The position numbers and the translations under genes were made by a program. A stretch of DNA of 11,864 nt from assembly GCA_039587215.1 (NCBI GenBank), contig JBDHIW010000054.1, forward strand, positions 1 to 11,864, written 5' to 3'. How positions within the stretch are numbered: position 1 is the stretch's first letter; each line of letters opens with the position of its first letter. This stretch comes from CAMYLY01 sp039587215 (lineage in GTDB: Bacteria > Gemmatimonadota > Gemmatimonadetes > Gemmatimonadales > GWC2-71-9). Below, piece after piece: positions 6,438-11,864 of this stretch. Under the pieces are notes generated by a model. It was not told the DNA's origin, did no database searches, and saw nothing but the letters and a program-made list of their open reading frames with translations.

Positions 6438-7563
6438 AGGCTGAGCGTCGGACGCTCGAGGCGAGCGTCGTTTCCAGGTGTTGTACCGTTTGATCGGCAG
6501 CCGCGTCCCACGACAGCTGCTCCGCGAATTGGCGTCCGCCCGTTCCGTACGCCTCGACGAGGGCTCGGTCGCCGGCCAGTCGTTCCATCGCCGCGGCCAT
6601 GGCCTCCGCATCGCCGTGCGGTACCAGAACTCCCGACTCGCCATCGCGAACGGACTCCCGCAGCCCCGGTGAATCCGACGCGATCGCGGGTGTGCCGCAT
6701 GCGGCCGCCTCGACGTTGGTGATCCCCCACCCCTCCTTCGGCGACGGGAATACTACGCCCCACACCGTGCGCAGAAGTTGCAGCTTGTCGGTTTCCGACA
6801 CGAACCCCAGGAAGCGGATGGCATCCCCCAGGTGCAGTCCGGCCGCGAGGCGCTCGAGGCGGGGGCGGTCGTCCCCCTGGCCGGCGATCCACAGCCGAAG
6901 CTGGACGCCGCGATCCCGCGCCACCGCGACGGCGCGCAGCGCCGTCTCCACTCCTTTATAACGCTTGAGTCGACCCAAGTACAAGAAGGTCGGGGCCTCG
7001 AGACGCTCCCGGGGGTCTCCGGGCGTCAGGCGATCGGCGTCCACCCCGGGATAGATCACGCGGATCCGCTCGGCCGCCACCCCCCGCCCGACCAGGTCGT
7101 CGCGCGTGCTCTGGCTGATGGCGTGGTACTCCGCACGCCGATACACCCGCGGAATCAAGCGTTCCGCCCCCCACACCGTTGCCGCCACCGGCGGTGAGGC
7201 TTCCTGGAACGCCGTCGTGCCGAAGAGATGTGGGATGATGACGTACATCGGAAGCGCGGTGAGCGTGGGCAGATAGAGCGGAAGCTTGTTGATGTCCTCC
7301 ACGACCAGGTCGTACGCATCCGCGGCGAGTGCGCGCCGCACGGCCCCCCGTCCGACGAGCGCAAACGAGTTGCGCGACCCCGCACGGCGGACGCGAATCC
7401 CGTCGATGGTCGTTTCCGGGGCGGCGCCCCGCCATCCCGACGTCACGAGCGTCACCGGGTGCCCCAGCGCCGCCAAGCGGCTGAACAGCTCGAAGAAGTG
7501 TACTTCGGCCCCACCCGCCTGAGGATTCTCGAGATCTTGCCAGTTGACCGCGAGAATCTTCAT
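6436..7563 (-). CDS. GT4-type glycosyltransferase (GT-B fold), substrate unknown
   Basis: Probable retaining glycosyltransferase that moves a sugar from a nucleotide-sugar donor to an unknown acceptor, likely at the cytoplasmic face of the membrane during glycan or glycolipid synthesis. It has 375 residues, normal for the family. The N-terminal domain begins MKILAVNWQDLENPQAGGAE, with the Gly-Gly-Ala-Glu loop typical of GT4 acceptor domains. The C-terminal donor domain has FLYLGRLKRYKGVETALRAV (193-212), LWIAGQGDDRPRLERLA (224-240), and the E-x7-E motif EGWGITNVEAAACGTPAIAS (Glu277 and Glu285, 277-296). No membrane segment or signal peptide is evident. The ATG at 7563 overlaps the nusB stop as ATGA. 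There are no other glycan genes in the window, so its pathway cannot be inferred. Family is firm; function is open. Confidence 0.9.
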   Translation of the reverse strand: MKILAVNWQDLENPQAGGAEVHFFELFSRLAALGHPVTLVTSGWRGAAPETTIDGIRVRRAGSRNSFALVGRGAVRRALAADAYDLVVEDINKLPLYLPTLTALPMYVIIPHLFGTTAFQEASPPVAATVWGAERLIPRVYRRAEYHAISQSTRDDLVGRGVAAERIRVIYPGVDADRLTPGDPRERLEAPTFLYLGRLKRYKGVETALRAVAVARDRGVQLRLWIAGQGDDRPRLERLAAGLHLGDAIRFLGFVSETDKLQLLRTVWGVVFPSPKEGWGITNVEAAACGTPAIASDSPGLRESVRDGESGVLVPHGDAEAMAAAMERLAGDRALVEAYGTGGRQFAEQLSWDAAADQTVQHLETTLASSVRRSA

Positions 7564-7970
7564 AGGCGACCGGACTCATGTGCGGCTCGGTCCAGCACTC
7601 CGTTCACGAAGCCCGGCGCGGTACCCCCGACGAACCAGTGTGCCAGCTCCACGGCCTCGGTGATCACCACCTTGGGCGGGACGTCCGTGTGAAGCTCGAA
7701 CGTGGCCAGACGCAGAATGTTGCGCTCGACCAGTCCGAGCCGCTCGAAACGCCAGTGGTCGACCCACGCCATGATGCTGCGATCCAACCCGTCGACGTCG
7801 GCGACGACCGCCGCAGCCAGCGGTTCGGCTTCCTCGATCGCCGCTCGGCACCGTGGCAACGCCACCAGCATGGACCGGACGGTGGTCTCGAGCACCGGCC
7901 GATCCTGCAGCTCCCACGCATGCAGGATCTGGAGCGCACGCACCCGTCGCTTCTGCGGCGCCCTACCCAC
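7560..7970 (-). CDS. nusB: Transcription antitermination factor NusB
   Basis: Binds boxA RNA with ribosomal protein S10 and supports antitermination, mainly in rRNA operons. It has 136 residues, within the usual 130-160. The N-terminus QKRRVRALQILHAWEL (6-21) matches the family's RxxALQxLYxxE pattern. Later motifs are HWRFERLGLVERNILRLATF (72-91), VVITEAVELAHWF (101-113) and APGFVNGVLD (118-127), corresponding to the conserved INEAVELAK and FVNGVLD segments. The GTG at 7970 is the only sensible start and overlaps the ribH stop by 8 bases; its upstream GAGG is 11 bases away, so translation probably depends on ribH. The ribH-nusB neighbourhood is very common in bacteria. It ends in ATGA with the glycosyltransferase. 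Call is firm. Confidence 0.95.
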   Translation of the reverse strand: MGRAPQKRRVRALQILHAWELQDRPVLETTVRSMLVALPRCRAAIEEAEPLAAAVVADVDGLDRSIMAWVDHWRFERLGLVERNILRLATFELHTDVPPKVVITEAVELAHWFVGGTAPGFVNGVLDRAAHESGRL

Positions 7971-8421
7971 CGCGCGCGAGCGCCTCGAGCACGGTCTGCA
8001 TCTCGAGCGCGGCGTCGGCCGCCTCGGCGCCCTTGTTGCCGTGGCTTCCGCCGGCGCGGTCCAACGCCTGCGCCTGCGTGTCGCACGTCAGCAGCCCAAA
8101 CCCGACCGGCACGCCGGTGTCCATGCCGACCTTGGCAATGCCGTCCGACGCCGTGGACACGACGACGTCGAAGTGGGGGGTCTCGCCGCGTACCACGGCG
8201 CCGAGCGCCACGGCAACCGTGTAGCGCCCGGTGACGAGTCCCTGTTGCAGGGCCAAGGGAATCTCGAATGCGCCGGGGACCCAAACGACGTCCAGCGCCT
8301 CGGTCGGATACCCACCCGCGGCAAGCGCCTGCGTCGCGCCTGCGAGCAGCTTGCGCGTCACGCCCTCGTTGAATCGGCTCACGACCACGAGCGCGCGCGG
8401 CCCGGTGGCGGCAGCGTTCAT
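7963..8421 (-). CDS. ribH: 6,7-dimethyl-8-ribityllumazine synthase
   Basis: Condenses 5-amino-6-ribitylaminouracil with dihydroxybutanone phosphate, the penultimate riboflavin step. It has 152 residues, typical for a single-domain lumazine synthase that builds cage-like assemblies. Active-site motifs are in order: SRFNEGVTRKLLAGA (15-29, with the substrate-contacting FNE), VPGAFEIPLAL (48-58), GAVVRGETPHFDVV (74-87, containing His83, the usual catalytic histidine), GFGLLTCDTQAQALDRAG (107-124) and GNKGAEAADAALEM (128-141). The ATG at 8421 lies two bases after the ribBA stop, and no Shine-Dalgarno sequence is visible before it, so it probably relies on ribosomes finishing ribBA. It overlaps nusB by 8 bases. 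Identity is certain. Confidence 0.97.
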   Translation of the reverse strand: MNAAATGPRALVVVSRFNEGVTRKLLAGATQALAAGGYPTEALDVVWVPGAFEIPLALQQGLVTGRYTVAVALGAVVRGETPHFDVVVSTASDGIAKVGMDTGVPVGFGLLTCDTQAQALDRAGGSHGNKGAEAADAALEMQTVLEALARGG

Positions 8422-8423
8422 GG

Positions 8424-9629
8424 CTAGTGTGAGAGGAGGTGGCCGAGCTTGTCGCGCTTCACCTCGAGGTACGACCGGTTCTCGTCGGTGGGCGCCGGCG
8501 CCAATGCGACCCGCTCGAGGATCTCCAGACCGTAGCCGTCGAGGCCCACGAGCTTCCGCGGGTTGTTCGTCATGATGCGGATGGCGCTGAGCCCGAGATC
8601 CACCAGGATCTGTGCCCCGATACCATAGTTCCGGAGATCGGGCGCGAAGCCAAGGGCCTCGTTCGCCTCGACGGTGTCGCTCCCCTCGTCCTGGAGCTCG
8701 TAGGCCTTGAGCTTGTTGAGGAGCCCGATGCCACGGCCCTCCTGGTCGAGATACACGACGACCCCCGCTCCGTCCTCGGCAATCTGCCGCATCGCGCTCC
8801 TCAGCTGCCAGCCACAGTCGCACCGGGCGGAATCGAACACGTCGCCCGTCAGGCACTTCGAGTGCATCCGGACGAGCGCCCCCCGCTGGTTCTCTACGTC
8901 GCCGTAGACGAGCGCGATGTGCTCCGCGTCATCCACGTCGTTGCGGTAGCCCACCACGCGGAACGGCCCGAACGGCGTGGGGAGGCGGGCTTCGGCGACG
9001 CGGTGTACAAGCCGCTCGTGCTGCATGCGGTAGCGGACCAGTTCGGCCACGGTCACGAACGTGAGCTCGTGCTCCTTGGCGAACTCGGAGAGCTGGGGGC
9101 GCCGCATCATGGTGCCGTCGTCCGCCAATACCTCGCAGATCACTCCGGCGGGATAGACACCTGCAAGCCGCGCGAGATCGACGCTGGCCTCCGTGTGACC
9201 GACGCGCTGCAGGACGCCTCCCGGACGCGCCCGCAACGGGAACACGTGGCCCGGCCGCCGCAGGTCGGACGGATCCGTGGACGGATCGATCGCCACGCTG
9301 ATCGTGCGCGCCCGGTCGGCGGCCGAGATTCCGGTCGTGACTCCGAAGCGGCCCGCCGCGTCGACGCTAACGGTGAACGCGGTCTCGTGCGACTCCGAAT
9401 TGTCCTCGGCCATCTGCGGCAGCCCGAGTGCGCGGCACCGATCGGGCAGCAGGGTCAGACAAACCAGGCCACGGCCGTACCGCGCCATGAAGTTGATCAT
9501 CTCCGGGCTGACGTGCTCCGCCGCCCCGATCAGATCGCCTTCGCTCTCGCGATCCTCATCGTCGGCGACGAGCACCAGCTTCCCCGCCCGGATGTCTTCG
9601 ATGGCCTGCGCGATGCTCCCTGTCGTCAC
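8424..9629 (-). CDS. ribBA: Bifunctional 3,4-dihydroxy-2-butanone-4-phosphate synthase / GTP cyclohydrolase II
   Basis: Supplies both precursors of riboflavin: the N-terminal RibB half makes dihydroxybutanone phosphate from ribulose-5-phosphate, and the C-terminal RibA half opens GTP. It has 401 residues, normal for the fusion. RibB (1 to about 203) carries the acidic metal site DDEDRESEGDLI (23-34), TAFTVSVDA (83-91), RPGHVFPLRARPGGVLQRVG (125-144) and HTEASVDLARLAG (145-157). RibA (about 205-401) has the zinc cysteines at 259, 270 and 272 (SKCLTGDVFDSARCDCGWQL), DQEGRGIGLLNKLKAYELQD (295-314) and the TNNPRKL segment (354-360). Both halves look catalytically intact. The GTG start at 9629 overlaps the ribE stop (GTGA) and has GGAGG seven bases upstream, the best ribosome binding site in the block. 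Identity is certain. Confidence 0.97.
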   Translation of the reverse strand: MTTGSIAQAIEDIRAGKLVLVADDEDRESEGDLIGAAEHVSPEMINFMARYGRGLVCLTLLPDRCRALGLPQMAEDNSESHETAFTVSVDAAGRFGVTTGISAADRARTISVAIDPSTDPSDLRRPGHVFPLRARPGGVLQRVGHTEASVDLARLAGVYPAGVICEVLADDGTMMRRPQLSEFAKEHELTFVTVAELVRYRMQHERLVHRVAEARLPTPFGPFRVVGYRNDVDDAEHIALVYGDVENQRGALVRMHSKCLTGDVFDSARCDCGWQLRSAMRQIAEDGAGVVVYLDQEGRGIGLLNKLKAYELQDEGSDTVEANEALGFAPDLRNYGIGAQILVDLGLSAIRIMTNNPRKLVGLDGYGLEILERVALAPAPTDENRSYLEVKRDKLGHLLSH

Positions 9630-10240
9630 GACGAAACCTCCACTGCGCCGCGCTCCCGTGGCTGGAGCAGCTTGCGCACGTACTTTCCGATCAGATCCCC
9701 CTCCACGTGCACCCCGTCACCGACCTTCCAGGCGCCGAGCGTCGTATGCTCGAGCGTGTACGGGATGAGCGAGACCTGGACGGTGCCGTCACGCGGCACC
9801 GCGTTCACCGTCAGGCTCACCCCATCCAGCGTGATCGAGCCATGCAGAATCGTGGCGTCGGCGACGTCGGCTGGGACGTCGACGTCCACGAGCACCGCGT
9901 CGGCCTCGCGCTGCACCGACGCAATCCGGCCAACTCCGTCGACATGCCCCTGCACCAGGTGTCCGCCGAACGCGCCATCGGCCCGCATCGACCGCTCGAG
10001 GTTGACCAGATCGCCTTCCTCGAGTTCTCCGAAGCAGGTACGTCCGCGGGTCGTCACCACGGCGTCGACCTGAAACCAGCCCGGCCCGCAGTCCACGACC
10101 GTGAGGCAGGCTCCGTTCACGGCGATGCTCTCGCCACGCTCGAATTCGGCCAGATCCGATTCGATCGTGAACGCCAGTCGTTCGTCATCCCGAACGACCC
10201 GACGGACGCGCCCGCACGCCGCTACGATTCCGGTGAACAT
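9626..10240 (-). CDS. ribE: Riboflavin synthase, alpha chain
   Basis: Catalyses the last riboflavin step, dismutation of two lumazine molecules, usually as a trimer of double beta-barrels. It has 204 residues, close to the usual 200-220. The two lumazine-binding repeats are visible: the first starts MFTGIVAACGRV and contains ESIAVNGACLTVVDCG (37-52); the second contains GGHLVQGHVDGVGRIASV (92-109), GSITLDGVSLTVNAV (134-148) and SLIPYTLEHTTLG (157-169), ending in GDLIGKYVRKLL (181-192). The first repeat lacks the usual MPET-type motif after the second strand: the corresponding stretch reads VVTTRGRTCFGE. The ATG at 10240 is fixed by the family's near-invariant MFTGI start; the open frame continues upstream to 11410 only as a shadow of ribD. 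It overlaps the end of ribD by 19 bases and ends in GTGA with ribBA. Confidence 0.95.
   Translation of the reverse strand: MFTGIVAACGRVRRVVRDDERLAFTIESDLAEFERGESIAVNGACLTVVDCGPGWFQVDAVVTTRGRTCFGELEEGDLVNLERSMRADGAFGGHLVQGHVDGVGRIASVQREADAVLVDVDVPADVADATILHGSITLDGVSLTVNAVPRDGTVQVSLIPYTLEHTTLGAWKVGDGVHVEGDLIGKYVRKLLQPRERGAVEVSS
9637..9641 (-). promoter_or_regulatory. Ribosome binding site for ribBA
   Basis: GGAGG (minus strand) lies seven bases before the GTG at 9629, inside the end of ribE. Its ideal spacing fixes the GTG as the ribBA start. Confidence 0.65.
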
Positions 10241-11304
10241 TCGCCTCGCTCGATCACCAGTAATGTATCGTCGCCCAGGGCCCGGCGCTCCACGAACCGC
10301 CATCCCGCCGGTGTGTCGAGCGAGCCGGCCGGCCGGCGGAACGCCGCGGTCCCAGCTCCGAGCCACCGGGGCGCCGTAATCCAGTACACCCGGTCCACCA
10401 AATCGGCGTCGAGCAGCGCGTTCGCGAGTTCCGCACCGCCCTCGACCAGCATGCTCCCGACGCCACGATCCCCGAGCCCGCGGAGGGCGCCGAGCAGCCC
10501 ATCCGCCGCGAGCACATCCAGCCCGGGCGTGTCGAGACGTGCCCGCGTTGCATCCGCGCGGGCCGGGTCGCACACGACCGTCGTGGGGATCTCGCCGGCG
10601 GTGCGGACGACCGTCGCCGCCTCGGGCACGTTTCCCGACCGCGACAGCACGACGCGGCGCGGAGGGATCCGGGGCTCCACCGTCCCGCGCACGGTGAGCC
10701 GTGGATCGTCGGCCGCGACGGTTCCGCGCCCAACCGCGATGGCGTCGAAGCCCGCGCGCAGCCAGTGGACGTAGGCCCGCGCCTCGGGTCCGGAAATCCA
10801 CTGAGACCGCCCGGTCGGATCCGCCAGGTACCCGTCCAGCGACGTGGCGACCTTCACCGCGACCCACGGCCGGCTGCGCCCGCGCGCGAAAAACGGGGCG
10901 TTGAGCGACCGGGCCTCCTCGCCGAGCAGACCGCCCTGCACGGCGACGCCGAGCGACCGAAGGCGCTCGGCGCCCCCGGCTCCCTCCGCTGGATCGTCGG
11001 CCGCATAGACCACCCGGCTCACGCCGGCGTTCGCGAGGGCCTCCACACACGGGGGGGTCTTGCCGTGATGCGCGCAGGGTTCGAGCGTCACGACGCACGT
11101 GGCCCCGCGGGCTGCCTCTCCCGCCTCCGCCAGCGCCGTGACCTCGGCGTGCGGGCCGCCGAATTCGAGATGCGCGCCCTCGCCGACGAGCTCGCCGTCG
11201 CGGAGGACGACCGCGCCCACCAACGGATTCGGGTGCACGCGTCCCCATCCGTCGCGCGCCAGCTCGAGGGCGCGGCCCATCGCGGCGCGCTCGTCGACGG
11301 TCAC
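10222..11304 (-). CDS. ribD: Bifunctional riboflavin deaminase/reductase RibD
   Basis: Carries out the second and third riboflavin steps after GTP opening: deamination of the pyrimidine ring, then NADPH-dependent reduction of the ribose side chain. It has 360 residues, normal for the fusion. The N-terminal zinc deaminase (1 to about 145) has HPNPLVGAVV (24-33), the zinc histidine and catalytic glutamate in GGPHAEVTALAE (His52, Glu54), and the two zinc cysteines in LEPCAHHGKTPPC (Cys77, Cys86). The C-terminal reductase (about 146-360) has VATSLDGYLADPTGRSQWIS (152-171), VGRGTVAADDPRLTVR (191-206) and SMLVEGGAELANALL (284-298). The loop after the deaminase, usually DPNP-x-V-x-G-x-G, is altered to DDPAEGAGG. 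The GTG start at 11304 overlaps the purM stop (GTGA), and no FMN riboswitch can fit between them. Confidence 0.96.
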   Translation of the reverse strand: MTVDERAAMGRALELARDGWGRVHPNPLVGAVVLRDGELVGEGAHLEFGGPHAEVTALAEAGEAARGATCVVTLEPCAHHGKTPPCVEALANAGVSRVVYAADDPAEGAGGAERLRSLGVAVQGGLLGEEARSLNAPFFARGRSRPWVAVKVATSLDGYLADPTGRSQWISGPEARAYVHWLRAGFDAIAVGRGTVAADDPRLTVRGTVEPRIPPRRVVLSRSGNVPEAATVVRTAGEIPTTVVCDPARADATRARLDTPGLDVLAADGLLGALRGLGDRGVGSMLVEGGAELANALLDADLVDRVYWITAPRWLGAGTAAFRRPAGSLDTPAGWRFVERRALGDDTLLVIERGECSPES

Positions 11305-11864
11305 TCGATGCTGACGCCGCTCCCCGCCACGATCTCCCCGATGACCCAGGTGTCCACCCCCGCGTCCCGCGCAGCATCACGGAGTGGGGCCACGTCCTCC
11401 GCGGCGGCAACCCCGACCAGACCGATCCCCATGTTGAACACGGCGAACATCTCGTCGGCGGTCACGCCCCCCGCGGACGCCATGAGCCGGAAGAGCGGCG
11501 GCGTCTCCCAACTCGTCGCATCGACCCGTGCCGCGCACCCATCGGGAAGTACCCGCGTCAGATTGCCCGCGATGCCGCCCCCCGTGATGTGCGCGAGTCC
11601 ATGCAGGCGGGTGAGGACCGGGGCTACCGCACTCCAGTAGCTGCGGTGGACCGCCAGCAGCACGTCGGCCACGCTGCCATCGTGCTCGGGCATGGCATCC
11701 GTGATGGCGAGCCCCAAGTCGTCGAACACGATGCGCCGCGCCAGCGTGTACCCGTTCGTGTGGAGACCCGAGGACGCATAGCCGACGAGCACGTCGCCGA
11801 CCCGAACGGCGTCGCCGTGGAGCGCCGCTCCCTCCTCGACGGCACCGATAATGGTGCCCGCGAG
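11301..11864 (-). CDS. purM: Phosphoribosylformylglycinamidine cyclo-ligase (AIR synthetase), C-terminal part, 5' end outside window
   Basis: Closes the imidazole ring in de novo purine synthesis, turning FGAM into AIR with ATP. The frame is open to the right edge and gives the last 187 residues of a protein that is normally about 330-350 long. The visible part includes GTIIGAVEEGAALHGDAVR, then GDVLVGYASSGLHTNGYTLA (the conserved SSGxHTNGxSL motif), HITGGGIAGNLTRVLPDG (the ITGGG motif) and EMFAVFNMGIGLVGVAA (the FNMGIG motif), all in family order. The stop TGA at 11303-11301 overlaps the GTG of ribD, so purM and the riboflavin genes are coupled. The N-terminus and any promoter lie beyond the window. 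Identity is certain. Confidence 0.96.
   Translation of the reverse strand, partial: LAGTIIGAVEEGAALHGDAVRVGDVLVGYASSGLHTNGYTLARRIVFDDLGLAITDAMPEHDGSVADVLLAVHRSYWSAVAPVLTRLHGLAHITGGGIAGNLTRVLPDGCAARVDATSWETPPLFRLMASAGGVTADEMFAVFNMGIGLVGVAAAEDVAPLRDAARDAGVDTWVIGEIVAGSGVSIE

Noticed and set aside
8439..10073. A 544-codon open frame on the plus strand opposite ribBA and ribE
   Set aside because: It is antisense to two certain genes, is rich in Arg, His, Asp and Val as expected for a shadow in high-GC DNA, and shows no family motif.
11301..11304. FMN riboswitch before ribD
   Set aside because: The purM stop and ribD start overlap, leaving no leader; nothing like an RFN element is visible within the window.
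1..11864. Mobile elements, CRISPR arrays, tRNA or rRNA genes, or a new defence system
   Set aside because: Coding is continuous with conserved housekeeping families, and I see no direct repeats, terminal inverted repeats, transposase or integrase motifs or structured RNA.

Overview
The window is a dense, high-GC, one-directional stretch of bacterial chromosome. All 16 genes I can support lie on the minus strand, so transcription runs from high to low coordinates. GTG starts are frequent, and 12 of 15 gene junctions overlap. There is no sign of mobile DNA, CRISPR, tRNA or rRNA. The gene order (riboflavin genes with nusB, then hpf-hprK and a mannose-type PTS with HPr and Enzyme I) fits a Gram-negative-type environmental bacterium. 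Gemmatimonadota is my best guess, with Acidobacteriota or a delta-proteobacterial lineage as alternatives. This is inference from gene order and composition, not from a marker gene.

In transcription order, the first block is the C-terminal part of purM (11864 to 11301, cut by the window edge) followed by riboflavin genes: ribD (deaminase/reductase), ribE (riboflavin synthase), ribBA (DHBP synthase/GTP cyclohydrolase II) and ribH (lumazine synthase). This set covers the GTP and ribulose-5-phosphate to riboflavin route apart from the phosphatase step. nusB follows ribH directly, a common bacterial arrangement, and then comes a GT4-type glycosyltransferase.

The second block is a phosphotransferase module: hpf (ribosome hibernation factor), hprK (HPr kinase/phosphorylase), the mannose-family permease components EIIA, EIIB, EIIC and EIID as separate genes, ptsH (HPr) and ptsI (Enzyme I). 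The predicted phosphate chain is PEP to EI His195, HPr His17, EIIA His12, EIIB His14 and then sugar through EIIC/EIID. HprK would modify HPr at Ser48. No sugar-catabolic gene is next to it, so the substrate cannot be read from context. After a 43-base gap, the largest in the window, comes metK (S-adenosylmethionine synthetase), whose 3' end lies beyond base 1.

Most of the window is conserved housekeeping and regulatory metabolism, and I do not see a new defence or mobile system. The points most worth a second look are the almost continuous translational coupling, the substitutions at conserved active-site positions of Enzyme I, the loss of a conserved motif in the first barrel of riboflavin synthase, the altered loop in EIIA, and the glycosyltransferase inserted between nusB and hpf.
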